Source of the DNA: Streptomonospora litoralis
Lineage (GTDB): Bacteria; Actinomycetota; Actinomycetes; Streptosporangiales; Streptosporangiaceae
Direction of reading: 5' to 3'
Assembly (NCBI RefSeq): GCF_004323735.1
Contig: NZ_CP036455.1
Coordinates: forward strand, 1,049,101-1,113,100
Length of the DNA stretch: 64,000 bases
Shown in pieces: positions 1 to 10,232 of the stretch (within the stretch, counting starts at the first letter, position 1; each line of letters begins with the position of its first letter). Under the pieces are notes generated by a model. That model saw only the letters and a program-made list of their open reading frames with translations. It did no database searches and was not told the origin of the DNA. The position numbers and the translations under genes were made by a program.

Positions 1-943
<943 letters not shown>

Positions 944-1025
944 GTGTGGTCTCCCTCGGTCGGCGAAGTCGGCAACGGCATGGTCGGATGGGCGGCGGCG
1001 CCGGGCGGGCGCGAGCCGTCGATGC

Positions 1026-2210
1026 TCACCGCAGGCGCCCTTCCAGCGCGTCCAGCTCGTCGGCCAGCCGCACCAGCCCGTTGTCGTCGGCGGTATAGGA
1101 GTCGTCGCCGCCGGCCTCGCGCGGCCCGAAGAGCAGCGCGCCCAGCTGGGCGGGATCGTCTCCCGTGCGGGCGGCGGCCGACTCCACTACAGCGGTCGGC
1201 GCGGCGTCGGGGCCCAGCCCCAGCCCCGGCCGGATCCGCCGCAGAGTGCCCGAGCGCAGCGCGGCGCCCGCGCGGTCGCGGGCCCGGCGCGCGGCGTAGA
1301 GCCCGGCGCGGCCCTCGGTGGTCTCGGAGGCGCGCACGACTACGGGCAGCCGCTCGGTCACCAGCGGTCCCAGGCGCCGCCCTCGCCACAGCGCGAGCAG
1401 CAGCAGCGCAGCGGCCAGGGGGACGAGGGCGAGCCGCAGCTGCACCGGAATCAGCTGCCACAGGCTCTGCCCCTGCTCGGGCACCGGGTCGGGGCGCAGC
1501 CACACCACGTCGCGCTCGCCGATGAGCGAGAGGACCAGCGCGGCGTTGCCCTCGTCGTCGAGGCGGGCGTTGGTCAGCGGCGCGGGACTGCCCAGCACGG
1601 TGGTGGTGTGCCCTTCGCCGGAGACCCGCACCAGTGCGTGCCCACCCGCGGCGGGGTAGCAGGCGCGGGCGCCGCCCCCTTCGGTGCTGTAGACCTCGCC
1701 GCCGATGTCGGCGGTGCCCGCCGCCTCCGCGGCCGCCAGTCCGCACTCGGGGGCCAGCGTCTGCTCCTCGGTGCGGCCGGTCATCCGCACACCGGGCGCC
1801 AGGGCGTTCAGCGCAGGGGTGGTGGGGCGCACCAGGATGCGGTCGCCCAGGCCCCCGGACAGCCGGTCCAGCTGCTCGCGGGTCAGGCGGTGCGCGCCCG
1901 CGAGCACCGTCACGCCGCCCGGTCCGGCCGCCTCCAGGGCGTCGGCCGCGCTGCGGGCGACGTCGACCTCGTTGCCGCGGTCCCGCAGGATCTGCACGAG
2001 GGCGCGACTGCCGTCGGGGTTGGGGCCCTCCGGCTCCAGCAGGCCCTCCCGGTACTGCTGCGCCCCCAGGGACACCAGTAGCGCGAGGGCGATCAGGCCG
2101 GCGATGAAGGCGGCGGGTCCGCGGACCCGCCGCCAGAGGTGGCCGGCTCCGGGCGTGGTCGGGGCCGAGGGGGCGGACGGCGGCGCCGGCGCGGTGGCGG
2201 GTGCGCTCAC
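1026..2210 (-). CDS. DUF4350 domain membrane protein
   Basis: This 394-residue protein has an N-terminal membrane segment at about residues 33-52 (AAFIAGLIALALLVSLG) and a second one at about 268-290 (LALVPLAAALLLLALW). Between them lies a Rossmann-like extracytoplasmic domain starting with a PEGPNPDGSRAL segment typical of DUF4350. The start is a GTG whose last two bases form part of the TGA of the upstream DUF4129 gene (GTGA overlap), so translational coupling is likely. The gap to the MoxR start is about 80 bases. Function is unknown. The conserved DUF4129-DUF4350-MoxR-DUF58 order suggests an envelope-related chaperone complex (inference). Confidence 0.88.
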   Translation of the reverse strand: MSAPATAPAPPSAPSAPTTPGAGHLWRRVRGPAAFIAGLIALALLVSLGAQQYREGLLEPEGPNPDGSRALVQILRDRGNEVDVARSAADALEAAGPGGVTVLAGAHRLTREQLDRLSGGLGDRILVRPTTPALNALAPGVRMTGRTEEQTLAPECGLAAAEAAGTADIGGEVYSTEGGGARACYPAAGGHALVRVSGEGHTTTVLGSPAPLTNARLDDEGNAALVLSLIGERDVVWLRPDPVPEQGQSLWQLIPVQLRLALVPLAAALLLLALWRGRRLGPLVTERLPVVVRASETTEGRAGLYAARRARDRAGAALRSGTLRRIRPGLGLGPDAAPTAVVESAAARTGDDPAQLGALLFGPREAGGDDSYTADDNGLVRLADELDALEGRLR

Positions 2211-2872
2211 AGGGCGCCTCCGGAGGGGACGGCGGAGGCTGCGGCGGCGTCGGCCGGACGCGCCCGGCCCACCCGCTCGTCGAGGTCGGCCAGCACGCGG
2301 TAGTCCTCCGCGGTGGCGATGCGCTGGCCGTAGGCGGAGTCGTTGAAGGTGTCGGCGCCCGCGTAGAGTTGCTCGCGCAGCTGCGGCAGCACTTCCGCGG
2401 TCTCCGCGGCGAGTTCGGTGGCGGTGCGTCCGGGGCGGGGCGTGATGACGGCCGAGTCCTCCAGTTCACGGCTGACCGCGCGGAGCCGTTCGCGGATCGC
2501 GGCGGCGTAGTCGCCCTGCTCCGCGTGGCCCTCGGCCGCGGCGCGGTGGTCGGCGGCCGTCATCGGGGAACCCGTGTCGACGGCCGCACCGCGACGGCGG
2601 GCACGGCGGGCGGGGCGCAGGTACACCACCAGAGCCACCAGCACCAGCGCCAGCACCACCAGCAGCGGCGCGAGCGTCCACCAGCCGCCCGGCACGGCGG
2701 AGCCGACCACGTCCAGCAGTTCGTCGAACCACTCCTGCAGGCGCTGTCTGATCAGCTCCAGCAGGCTCGGCTCGGCCTGGCCGTAGATGCGCTCGGACAG
2801 TTCCTCGCGGGCCGCGCGCCGCCCCTCCTCGCGCTCGACGACGGCGGCGGGGAGCAGCGGGACGCCCGTCAA
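2207..2872 (-). CDS. DUF4129 domain protein
   Basis: About 221 residues. An N-terminal segment containing REELSERIYGQ is followed by an amphipathic stretch, one membrane helix (WWTLAPLLVVLALVLVALVVYL) and a C-terminal cytoplasmic DUF4129 domain with HAEQGDYAAAIRERLRAVSR and the end motif DYRVLADLDERV. I chose a TTG start at 2872 because it overlaps the TGA of the upstream gene (TTGA), matching the overlap style of this operon. An in-frame ATG about 50 bases upstream is possible. The protein belongs to the MoxR-linked module. Function is unknown. Confidence 0.85.
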   Translation of the reverse strand: MTGVPLLPAAVVEREEGRRAAREELSERIYGQAEPSLLELIRQRLQEWFDELLDVVGSAVPGGWWTLAPLLVVLALVLVALVVYLRPARRARRRGAAVDTGSPMTAADHRAAAEGHAEQGDYAAAIRERLRAVSRELEDSAVITPRPGRTATELAAETAEVLPQLREQLYAGADTFNDSAYGQRIATAEDYRVLADLDERVGRARPADAAAASAVPSGGAL

Positions 2873-4350
2873 GCGGGCCCTCCGGGGTGGCCGCTCCCGC
2901 CGGGGCCGCTGTGCCATCCCCTGCCGTCCTCCTGCGGAGGCGCTCCGCCCTGCGGGCCGTAGGGCCCGGAGGCGGGCGGGGCGTATCCGGGGCCGGACGG
3001 GGGTCCGGCGCCGGGACCGTAGGCCCCCGGCTGCGCCTGCTGCCCCGGTGCCGAAGGTCCGGGCGGACCGCCGACGGGACGGTCGGCGTTCTCGGGCCGG
3101 TAGACGTCGGCGCCGACGTCTGCGCCCGACTGCGCGGCCGTCTGCAGTTGCAGGTCGAGCCCTTCGCGGCGCATGCGCAGGTCGATGTAGAGCAGCGTGG
3201 TGACGCCGATGACGAACGGCTGGCCCAGTGTGCCGGACAGGACCGTGCCGATGAAGGCCGCGGCGGTGGCGACGACCGGCATCCACGCGGCGTCGGGGAG
3301 GAAGAAGGAGAGCGCCAGCCCGACGCCTTGGAAGGGCGTCGCCAGCACATTCACCACCAGCGCCGTGATGACCTGGGCCAGCAGCAGGATGCCGAAGACC
3401 CGCCACCAGCTGTGCTGGGTCAGTCGCCAGGAGCGGCCCAGAGCCGATACCGGACCGCTGCGCTCCAGTACGGCCACCGGCATCGCCAGCGAGACGCGCA
3501 CGTAGACCCACGCGGCCAGCGCGATGAGCGCGAGGAGGCCGAGGAGCCCCAGCAGGACCCCCGCGGCGGGGTGGACGGCCATACCCAGCAGGATCGCGCC
3601 GAAGAACAGGCCGATCAGCAGTGCCGTCCACAGCAGCCCGAGTAGAAAGAGCAGCCCGGCGACGGCGAAGACGGCGCCGATCCGGCCGCGCACCGCCCGC
3701 AGCGCCTCGCCCATGGAGAGACTGCGCCCCAGGACGGCCATGCCGACGACAGCGGCGAGGAGGCCGGTGAGCAGGATCTGGCCGATGGCGGAGACGAACG
3801 CGCCGCCGTACATCGTGGCCAGGGTCCACGGCTGGAAAGGTATCTCGTCGGCGGTTGCGTTCGGGTTCTCCACCGTCCGCTGCATGAAGTCGCCGTAGTC
3901 GCTGAAGTAGCCGGCCAGCCCGACGGAGGTGACGACGCTGAATACGGCGGTGACCACGAGGGCGAGGCCCAGGGTGGTCCGGGGGTTGTGCCGGATGTAG
4001 CCGAAGGCGCCGTTGAGGATGTCGCCCAGAGTGAGCGGGCGCAGCGACACCACGCCGGGCCGCGGTGCCCAGGGGCGGCCGTAGCCGGGGGGAGCCCCGG
4101 GCGGTGCCTGGCCTCCGGCCGCGCCGCCGTAAGGTCCGGGGCTTTGGCCGTAGCCGCCTGCACCTTGACCGGGGGCGCCGGGGTCGCCCGCGCCGCCCGG
4201 CGCCGTCCACGGGCTCTGGCCCGAAGGGACGCCCTCGCCGGGGTTGGCCCACCAGCCTCCCGGGTCGTGACTGCTTGCCGCCTCCTCCGGCTGCCCGGCA
4301 CCGGCCTCCGAACCGGGCGCCCGCCACTGCCGGCCGTCGTCGTGGCTCAT
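2869..4350 (-). CDS. Glycerophosphoryl diester phosphodiesterase membrane-domain-like protein
   Basis: This 493-residue polytopic membrane protein has a Pro/Gly/Gln-rich cytoplasmic N-terminus (residues 1-95), then RPLTLGDILNGAFGYIRHNPR, the characteristic entry into the GPDPase membrane-anchor-like family. Six or more hydrophobic helices follow (for example VFAVAGLLFLLGLLWTALLIG). The motif WRLTQHSWWRVFGILLL and the ending YIDLRMRREGLDLQL are also typical, and a low-complexity Gly/Pro tail closes the protein. No catalytic phosphodiesterase domain is present, so enzymatic activity should not be inferred. It starts the minus-strand operon that leads to MoxR and is divergent from mtrA. Confidence 0.87.
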   Translation of the reverse strand: MSHDDGRQWRAPGSEAGAGQPEEAASSHDPGGWWANPGEGVPSGQSPWTAPGGAGDPGAPGQGAGGYGQSPGPYGGAAGGQAPPGAPPGYGRPWAPRPGVVSLRPLTLGDILNGAFGYIRHNPRTTLGLALVVTAVFSVVTSVGLAGYFSDYGDFMQRTVENPNATADEIPFQPWTLATMYGGAFVSAIGQILLTGLLAAVVGMAVLGRSLSMGEALRAVRGRIGAVFAVAGLLFLLGLLWTALLIGLFFGAILLGMAVHPAAGVLLGLLGLLALIALAAWVYVRVSLAMPVAVLERSGPVSALGRSWRLTQHSWWRVFGILLLAQVITALVVNVLATPFQGVGLALSFFLPDAAWMPVVATAAAFIGTVLSGTLGQPFVIGVTTLLYIDLRMRREGLDLQLQTAAQSGADVGADVYRPENADRPVGGPPGPSAPGQQAQPGAYGPGAGPPSGPGYAPPASGPYGPQGGAPPQEDGRGWHSGPGGSGHPGGPA

Positions 4351-4483
4351 CGGTATCGGTCCTCCGTAGCGGTGCTGATTCAGCTCAGGGCGGTGGCGGT
4401 CCCCACGTTATGCCACAGCGGCGGCGCAGCGGGCGGTGCGGGAAGGCCGGAAAGCCGGTAGCGCTTTGAGAACACCGCACCGG

Positions 4484-4513
4484 TTCATTCGTTTTGTATG
4501 CTTTCTGTTATAT
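4484..4513 (+). promoter_or_regulatory. Candidate mtrA promoter in the divergent intergenic region
   Basis: The 473-base gap between the divergent membrane-protein gene and mtrA contains one distinctly AT-rich island (4485-4515). TTCATT at 4484-4489 and TTATAT at 4508-4513 are separated by 18 bases, which fits a housekeeping promoter with a weak -35. This would give mtrA a leader of about 300 bases. I see no clear MtrA-box direct repeat here. The rest of the gap (4351-4483, 4514-4810) shows no gene. Confidence 0.3.
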
Positions 4514-4823
4514 GCCGGCCAAATCGGCGCGGGCCGCACGGCCTCCGCGGGTCCGCACATCTGGACGCGCGGCGGTGCAGGCGGCAGGGTGGCGCGCGGA
4601 CCCGTCCAGCGGGCCGTCCAGGCGGGCCACCGGGGCGGGCGTGCCGTACGGCAGGGGCCGATCGCGGGCGAGCCCGGGCGGAGCCCGGTCCGAAGATGGC
4701 AAGGTTAGTTGGGAGGACGGCTCCCACGAGGGACCCGGCGAAAGTGTCCGAAGTTCTGCCGCTTGAGTGTCCAGAAAGGAGAAGGCGCGAGCCGCCGCGC
4801 CTCCACCGTGGGAGGAGGGCCTC

Positions 4824-5516
4824 GTGCCGGATACACCCATGAAGGGACGCGTACTGGTCGTCGACGACGACCTCGCTCTCGCTGAGATGTTGGGCATCGT
4901 CCTCAGAGGCGAAGGCTTCGAGCCGTCGTTCGTGCACGACGGCGACAAGGCCCTGGAAGCCTTCCGCGAGACCAAGCCCGATCTCGTGCTGCTGGACCTG
5001 ATGCTGCCCGGTGCCGACGGCATCGACGTCTGTCGGCAGATCCGCGCCGAGTCGGGCGTGCCCATCGTGATGCTGACCGCCAAGAGCGACACCGTGGACA
5101 TCGTGCTGGGGCTGGAGTCCGGGGCCGACGACTACATCGTCAAGCCGTTCAAGCCCAAGGAGCTGGTGGCCCGCGTGCGGGTGCGGCTGCGCCGCACCGA
5201 GGAGCCGGCGCCCGAGGTGCTGCAGATCGGCGACATCACCATCGACGTCGCGGGCCACGCCGTGCGCCGCGACGGCGAACCCATCAGCCTCACTCCGCTG
5301 GAGTTCGACCTGCTGGTGGCTCTGGCCCGCAAGCCGCGCCAGGTCTTCACCCGCGAGGTGCTGCTGGAGCAGGTGTGGGGATACCGCCACGCCGCTGACA
5401 CGCGGCTGGTCAACGTCCACGTGCAGCGGTTGCGGGCGAAGATCGAGAAGGACCCCGAGCACCCCGAGGTCGTCGTGACGGTGCGGGGTGTCGGCTACAA
5501 GGCGGGAACCGCCTGA
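4824..5516 (+). CDS. mtrA: Two-component response regulator MtrA
   Basis: This 230-residue OmpR/PhoB-family regulator has a receiver domain at residues 7-120, with acidic residues DDD at 14-16, phospho-acceptor Asp58 (LVLLDLMLPG) and Lys in the VKPFKPKEL motif. A winged-helix DNA-binding domain ends in VRGVGYKAG. I chose the GTG at 4824 because a strong GGAGGAGGG sits 5 bases upstream; the frame is open further upstream but without comparable signals. In actinobacteria MtrA, phosphorylated by MtrB, controls cell-wall, septation and osmotic-stress genes. mtrB begins 11 bases after its stop. Confidence 0.97.
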   Translation: MPDTPMKGRVLVVDDDLALAEMLGIVLRGEGFEPSFVHDGDKALEAFRETKPDLVLLDLMLPGADGIDVCRQIRAESGVPIVMLTAKSDTVDIVLGLESGADDYIVKPFKPKELVARVRVRLRRTEEPAPEVLQIGDITIDVAGHAVRRDGEPISLTPLEFDLLVALARKPRQVFTREVLLEQVWGYRHAADTRLVNVHVQRLRAKIEKDPEHPEVVVTVRGVGYKAGTA

Positions 5517-5527
5517 ATCCAGGGGAA

Positions 5528-7252
5528 ATGGCACAGGCAACGGGCGATGTCGAGACCGAGTACGCGGCGCAGCCGGGCCAGGGGCCGGCCGCCGCGCGGT
5601 CGCGTCTGCACCGCGTCGCCGCTCTGCCGGTGCGCTGCTATCTCGCCGCGCAACGGGGAGCCCGCGCCCTCGTCCGCGGCGTGCACCAGCGCTGGCGGCG
5701 CTCGCTGCAGCTGCGCGTGGTCACCACCACGCTGCTGATCTCCGCGCTGGTCACGGCGGTCCTCGGCTTCTTCCTGGTGCAGCAGGTGCTGACCGGCCTG
5801 CTCGACGCCAAACGGGAGGCGGCGCTCAACGACCACAAGGCCGGCCTGGACACCGCCGTGAGCATGATGCAGGACGGCGACCACAGCGCCGACCAGGACG
5901 GCCGCGCCGAGGAGATCACCACCCAGCTCAGCAACCACAGCGGCACGACCGGCTTCTACGAGGTCGTCATGCTGCCCGACGTCGGAGGTCTGCGCGGCTA
6001 CTCCACCGTCGAGAAGGCCAGCGTCCCCCAACGCCTGCGCGAGGAGGTCGGCCAGAGCGAACTGGGCCGGCAGTTCGTCACCTACACCGAGATCGTCGGC
6101 GACGACGCCCGCACGCCCGGAATCGTCGTTGGCGCGCGGCTGTCCAACACCTACGAGCTGTACTACCTCTTCCCGCTCGACCACGAGCAGCAGATGCTCG
6201 ACCTGGTGCAGAACACGGTGTTCTTCGTCGGCACCGTGCTGATCCTGCTGCTGGCCGTGATCGCCTACGTCGTGACCCGCCAGGTGGTCAGCCCGGTCCG
6301 CGCCGCGGCCGGATCGGCCGAGCAGCTGGCTTCGGGCGACCTGTCCGAACGGATGAAGGTGCGCGGCGAGGACGACCTGGCCCGCCTCGCGCTGTCGTTC
6401 AACGACATGGCCGGCAACCTGCAGGAGAAGATCCGCGAGCTGGAGGAGCTGTCCCAGGTGCAGCGCCAGTTCGCCTCCGACGTCTCCCACGAGCTGCGCA
6501 CCCCGCTCACCACCATCCGCATGGCCGGCGACCTGCTCTACGAGGACCGCGACGAGCTGGAACCGCACATGGGCCGCTCGGTCGAGCTGCTGCAGAGCCA
6601 GCTGGAGCGCTTCGAGGAGCTGCTGGCCGACCTGCTGGAGATCAGCCGCCACGACGCGAACGCCGTCACGCTGTCGATGGAGTCGGTCGACGTGCGCGAC
6701 GCGGTGATGAAGGCCGTAGGCGACGCCGAGCAGATCGCCGAGAAGACCGGCATCAAGGTCGTGATGCGGCTGCCCGCCGAGCCCTGCACGGCCGAGTTCG
6801 ACGCGCGCCGCATCAACCGCATCCTGCGCAACCTCATCGTCAACGCCATCGAGCACAGCGAGGGCAAGGACGTCATCGTGACCGCAGCAGGCGACCGCGA
6901 CGCCGTGGCGGTGGCCGTCCGCGACTTCGGCGTGGGCCTGAAGGAGGGCGAGGAGCACATGTGCTTCGACCGCTTCTGGCGGGCCGACCCCGCACGGGCG
7001 CGCACCACCGGCGGCACCGGCCTCGGGCTGTCCATGGCGAAGGAGGACGCCCAGCTGCACGGCGGCTGGCTGCAGGCCTGGGGCATGCCCGGCAAGGGGT
7101 CGCAGTTCCGGCTTTCGCTGCCGCGCCGGGAGGGGCAGGAACTGCGCGGTTCCCCGCTGCCGCTCGCGCCGCCGGAGATGGCCATCGGGCGTGCTCGCGG
7201 CTTCTCGCCGCCGCTGACCGAGCGCCCGGCCGGCGTGGCCGGGGAGGTCTGA
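5528..7252 (+). CDS. mtrB: Sensor histidine kinase MtrB
   Basis: 574 residues. A cytoplasmic N-terminus of about 60 residues is followed by TM1 (VVTTTLLISALVTAVLGFFLV) and an extracellular sensor domain of about 145 residues. TM2 is VFFVGTVLILLLAVIAYVV. A HAMP linker follows, then the DHp helix with phospho-acceptor His321 in SDVSHELRTPLTT, and a HATPase domain with N box NLIVNAIEHS, DFGVGL and GTGLGLSMAKED. AGGGGAA sits just before the ATG. It phosphorylates MtrA. The downstream LpqB lipoprotein starts 2 bases after its stop, which agrees with LpqB being an extracytoplasmic modulator of MtrB in mycobacteria. Confidence 0.97.
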   Translation: MAQATGDVETEYAAQPGQGPAAARSRLHRVAALPVRCYLAAQRGARALVRGVHQRWRRSLQLRVVTTTLLISALVTAVLGFFLVQQVLTGLLDAKREAALNDHKAGLDTAVSMMQDGDHSADQDGRAEEITTQLSNHSGTTGFYEVVMLPDVGGLRGYSTVEKASVPQRLREEVGQSELGRQFVTYTEIVGDDARTPGIVVGARLSNTYELYYLFPLDHEQQMLDLVQNTVFFVGTVLILLLAVIAYVVTRQVVSPVRAAAGSAEQLASGDLSERMKVRGEDDLARLALSFNDMAGNLQEKIRELEELSQVQRQFASDVSHELRTPLTTIRMAGDLLYEDRDELEPHMGRSVELLQSQLERFEELLADLLEISRHDANAVTLSMESVDVRDAVMKAVGDAEQIAEKTGIKVVMRLPAEPCTAEFDARRINRILRNLIVNAIEHSEGKDVIVTAAGDRDAVAVAVRDFGVGLKEGEEHMCFDRFWRADPARARTTGGTGLGLSMAKEDAQLHGGWLQAWGMPGKGSQFRLSLPRREGQELRGSPLPLAPPEMAIGRARGFSPPLTERPAGVAGEV

Positions 7253-7254
7253 GA

Positions 7255-9174
7255 ATGCGCACCGGAAACACGGCGACTCGGGGGCGACCGCCGCGACTCG
7301 GCGGCGCCGTGGCCGCGGCCGTCCTGGCGCTCGGGCTGTCGGCGTGTGCGACCGTGCCCAGCGGCGGACCGGTCGTCGAGGGAGCCGGCGGCGACGCAGG
7401 TTCGGCCTCCGGCAGCGGTTATGTGCGCCAGATCCCGCCCGGCCCGCAGCCCGGCGTCGACCCCGAGGGGCTCGTGCGCGGCTTCCTGAAGAGCATGGGC
7501 AGCTTCGAGGAGAACCACAGCGCCGCCCGCGAATACCTCGCGCCGGAGGCCGGCGCGAACTGGGTTCCCAACGGCCGCGTGCTCGTCTACGAGGACTCCG
7601 ACAAGCTCGCCGTCGACACCCAGGTCGGCGACGACGGCGAAACCGCGACGGTGCGCCTGCTCTCCAGCCAGATGGCCACCATCGACAACAGCGGGCAGTA
7701 CCTGCCTGCCGACGCCGGACAGGTCATCGACGTCACCCTGGAGCTGGTGCGCGACGACGAGGACCAGTGGCGGATCTCCGACCCGCCCGACCACCTCGTG
7801 CTCAGCCGCGGCGACGTCGACCTCGCCTACCGGCCGCTGAACCTGTACTTCTTCAACCGCGACCGCAGCACGCTGGTCCCCGATCCGGTGTTCCTCCCGG
7901 TCAGCAGCGACCGATCGGCCACGCGGCTGGTGAAGATGCTGGTGGACGGGCCGACGAGCTGGCTCGACGCGGCGGTGCGGTCCTCCTTCCCCGAGGAAGC
8001 CACGGCCGACGTCGCCTACGACGCGGGCAACGTGACCGTCGAGGTCGACTCCGCATCCGGCGGCGCGAAGCAGCGCTTCGGCATGGGCGCGCAGCTGGTG
8101 TGGACGCTGCGCCAGCTGCCCGAGGTGCAGGAGGTGACGCTGCGCGTCGACGGGCACGAGATCGAGATCCCGGGTGACGAGGGCGAGAATCTCCTCACCG
8201 GCGCGGGCGGCGACTGGGACTCCGTCAACCCCTCCGGGGTCACCGGCAACCTGCGCGCCTACTTCGTCCGCGACGGGCAGATGTGGTCGCTGGAGAGCGA
8301 CTCCCAGGAGACCAAGCCCCAGGAGGCCCGCGTGCCGGGCGCGGCCGGCAGGGGCGACGTCGCACTGGAGCAGCACGCGGTCTCACTGGACGAGGACCAG
8401 GTGGCCGGCATCCGCGCCGGCGGCAAGGAGGTCGTCGTCACCACGACGGACGAAGGCAGCGAGTACGCCACTGTGCTCGCCGGCGGCGATTACACCTCGC
8501 TGTCGTGGGACGGCTACGGAAACCTGTGGGTCACCGAGGACACCACCGAGGGCGGCGGCGCGGAGAACCCGCAGCAGCAGGAGGAGTCGGAGTCGGTCGC
8601 CGAGGACACCGAGCGCGGTGACATGGCATCGTCGCCTTCGCCCTCGCCCAGCGGGGACGGGGCCGACCCCGGAACCCGCGTCTGGATGCTGCGGGACGGC
8701 ACCGATCCGGTCGAGGTCGACGCCCCCGACCTGGCCGACACCGCGGTGAGCAAGATCCGGCTGTCGCGCGACGGCACACGCGCCGCCGTGCTCAGCGACG
8801 ACGGCGACGGCGGCGGCACCGAGCTGACCGTGGGCCGGGTGGTGCACTTCGACGGTTCGGTCACCGTCAGCGGGGAGCTGCCGCTGGCCACCGAGCTGGA
8901 GGAGGTCACCGACGTCTCCTGGCGGGGCGGCGACCAGCTCGCCGTGCTGGGCCGTGTCGAGGACGACGCGGCCCAGGGCTACCTGGTCTCGCTGGACGGC
9001 AGCACCGAGACGACCAGCGTGAGCGCGCCCGCGGGAACCGACATGGTCGGTGTCACGGCGGCGCCGGGGCTGCCGCTGCTGTCCAGCACCGAGGACGACC
9101 AGATCTGGATGACCAACGACCGGATCACCTGGCAGCGCGTCGTCGTGGGGACGAACCCGGTCTACCCCGGCTGA
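7255..9174 (+). CDS. lpqB: Lipoprotein LpqB, extracytoplasmic modulator of MtrAB
   Basis: 639 residues. The signal peptide ends in the lipobox LSAC with lipidated Cys31. A GerMN-type domain follows (about residues 50-340, including LVDGPTSWLDAAVRSSFPE), then a C-terminal LpqB beta-propeller-like domain with repeated sheet motifs (VAGIRAGGKEVVV, IRLSRDGTRAAVLSDDG, DQIWMTNDRITWQ). LpqB interacts with the MtrB sensor domain in mycobacteria (established). A Gln/Glu/Ser/Pro-rich insertion of about 45 residues (around residues 430-475, including ENPQQQEESESVAEDTERG and SPSPSPS) interrupts the propeller. The start ATG is 2 bases after the mtrB stop, so the genes are translationally coupled. Confidence 0.95.
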   Translation: MRTGNTATRGRPPRLGGAVAAAVLALGLSACATVPSGGPVVEGAGGDAGSASGSGYVRQIPPGPQPGVDPEGLVRGFLKSMGSFEENHSAAREYLAPEAGANWVPNGRVLVYEDSDKLAVDTQVGDDGETATVRLLSSQMATIDNSGQYLPADAGQVIDVTLELVRDDEDQWRISDPPDHLVLSRGDVDLAYRPLNLYFFNRDRSTLVPDPVFLPVSSDRSATRLVKMLVDGPTSWLDAAVRSSFPEEATADVAYDAGNVTVEVDSASGGAKQRFGMGAQLVWTLRQLPEVQEVTLRVDGHEIEIPGDEGENLLTGAGGDWDSVNPSGVTGNLRAYFVRDGQMWSLESDSQETKPQEARVPGAAGRGDVALEQHAVSLDEDQVAGIRAGGKEVVVTTTDEGSEYATVLAGGDYTSLSWDGYGNLWVTEDTTEGGGAENPQQQEESESVAEDTERGDMASSPSPSPSGDGADPGTRVWMLRDGTDPVEVDAPDLADTAVSKIRLSRDGTRAAVLSDDGDGGGTELTVGRVVHFDGSVTVSGELPLATELEEVTDVSWRGGDQLAVLGRVEDDAAQGYLVSLDGSTETTSVSAPAGTDMVGVTAAPGLPLLSSTEDDQIWMTNDRITWQRVVVGTNPVYPG

Positions 9175-9295
9175 CCGGGGCTTCGAGGGCGGTACCGGCG
9201 GCGCGCGGCCGCGCGGCTCCGGCTGTCGGCGGCCGGTTGTCCACAGGTCGGCGATCGGCCTGGCGGCTGGGTGCGGCGAGGCCGAACCTGGAACC

Positions 9296-10084
9296 ATGCG
9301 CGAATTCGAACCGCTCACCGTCCGGCCGTCCCTTCCCGCACGGCCGTCCCCGTCCCATCCGGCGCGGAGCGCGGCACACCGGCCGCGCCGGGCCCGCTCG
9401 CCGCGAGCGCTTGCGGCGCACGCCGGTGCGGCCCTCGGCGGCCTGGCCGGCCTGCTGCTGGGCGACCACTGCGCCGGATGCACCCGTCCCGGAGGCCGGC
9501 TGTGTGCCCACTGCGCCCGCGCCCTGGGCACGCGGCCGCACGCCTGCCGCCGCCGGCCGGGCTGCCCGCCGGTGTGGGCCGCCGGCGACTACCGCGGACT
9601 GGAGCGCACGGCGCTGCTGGCGTTCAAGGAGCACGGTGCCCGCGGCCTTGCGGAACCGCTGGGCGCCCGCCTGGCCGCGGCGGCGGGCGCGGCGGCGGCC
9701 CGCCACCGCGGTGCCGTGCTGGTCCCGGTACCGGCCCGGCCCGCGGCGCTGCGCCGCCGCGGATACGACCCCGTCATGCTGATGGTGCGGGCGGCCGCGA
9801 AGCGCTGCGGCGCCAGCGGGCCGCCGCTCGCGCCGGTACTGGCCCACCGGCGCCACGTCAGCGACCAGGTGGGTCTCGGCCGCGACCGGCGCCGGGCCAA
9901 CCTCACCGGGGCGCTGACAGCGCGCGGCCCCGACGTTCCCGGTGTTCCCGGCGTCGCCGGGCGGCCCGTGGTGGTGGTCGACGACGTCGTCACCACCGGC
10001 GCCACGCTCGCCGAGGCGGTGCGTGCGCTGCGCGCGGCGGACGCGGTGGTGGTGGGCGCGGCCGTGCTGGCCGAGCGCAGCTGA
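9296..10084 (+). CDS. comF: ComF-family phosphoribosyltransferase-like protein
   Basis: 262 residues. A basic Pro/Arg-rich N-terminal extension precedes a Cys-rich segment (CAGC, CAHC, then a further Cys pair) that is the zinc-ribbon of ComF proteins. A type I PRTase domain follows, with the PRPP loop VVVVDDVVTTGATL near residues 224-237. ComF homologues are linked to DNA uptake in competent bacteria, but this gene sits between lpqB and hpf in most actinobacteria, where its role is not established. The 121-base gap to lpqB and the lack of a clear terminator suggest it may still belong to the mtr operon. Confidence 0.88.
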   Translation: MREFEPLTVRPSLPARPSPSHPARSAAHRPRRARSPRALAAHAGAALGGLAGLLLGDHCAGCTRPGGRLCAHCARALGTRPHACRRRPGCPPVWAAGDYRGLERTALLAFKEHGARGLAEPLGARLAAAAGAAAARHRGAVLVPVPARPAALRRRGYDPVMLMVRAAAKRCGASGPPLAPVLAHRRHVSDQVGLGRDRRRANLTGALTARGPDVPGVPGVAGRPVVVVDDVVTTGATLAEAVRALRAADAVVVGAAVLAERS

Positions 10085-10197
10085 TATGTCGTCGGCCGCG
10101 GTCCGGCAACCTTTTACCTTCCGCCCGGTCCGGGGACTTTCAGCGCCTGCACCGCGGTTCGGGTTCCCCGCGGGGGGATACGGTACGAGATCACCAC

Positions 10198-10226
10198 CTG
10201 ACATCTGCGGGAACTCGGGTTAGCGT
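10198..10226 (+). promoter_or_regulatory. Housekeeping promoter of the hpf leader / raiA RNA
   Basis: CTGACA (10198-10203) and TAGCGT (10221-10226) are separated by exactly 17 bases, a near-consensus actinobacterial sigma-A/HrdB promoter. Transcription would start at about 10232-10234, right where the structured leader begins and about 690 bases before the hpf start codon. Confidence 0.6.
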
Positions 10227-10232
10227 TCAGAA

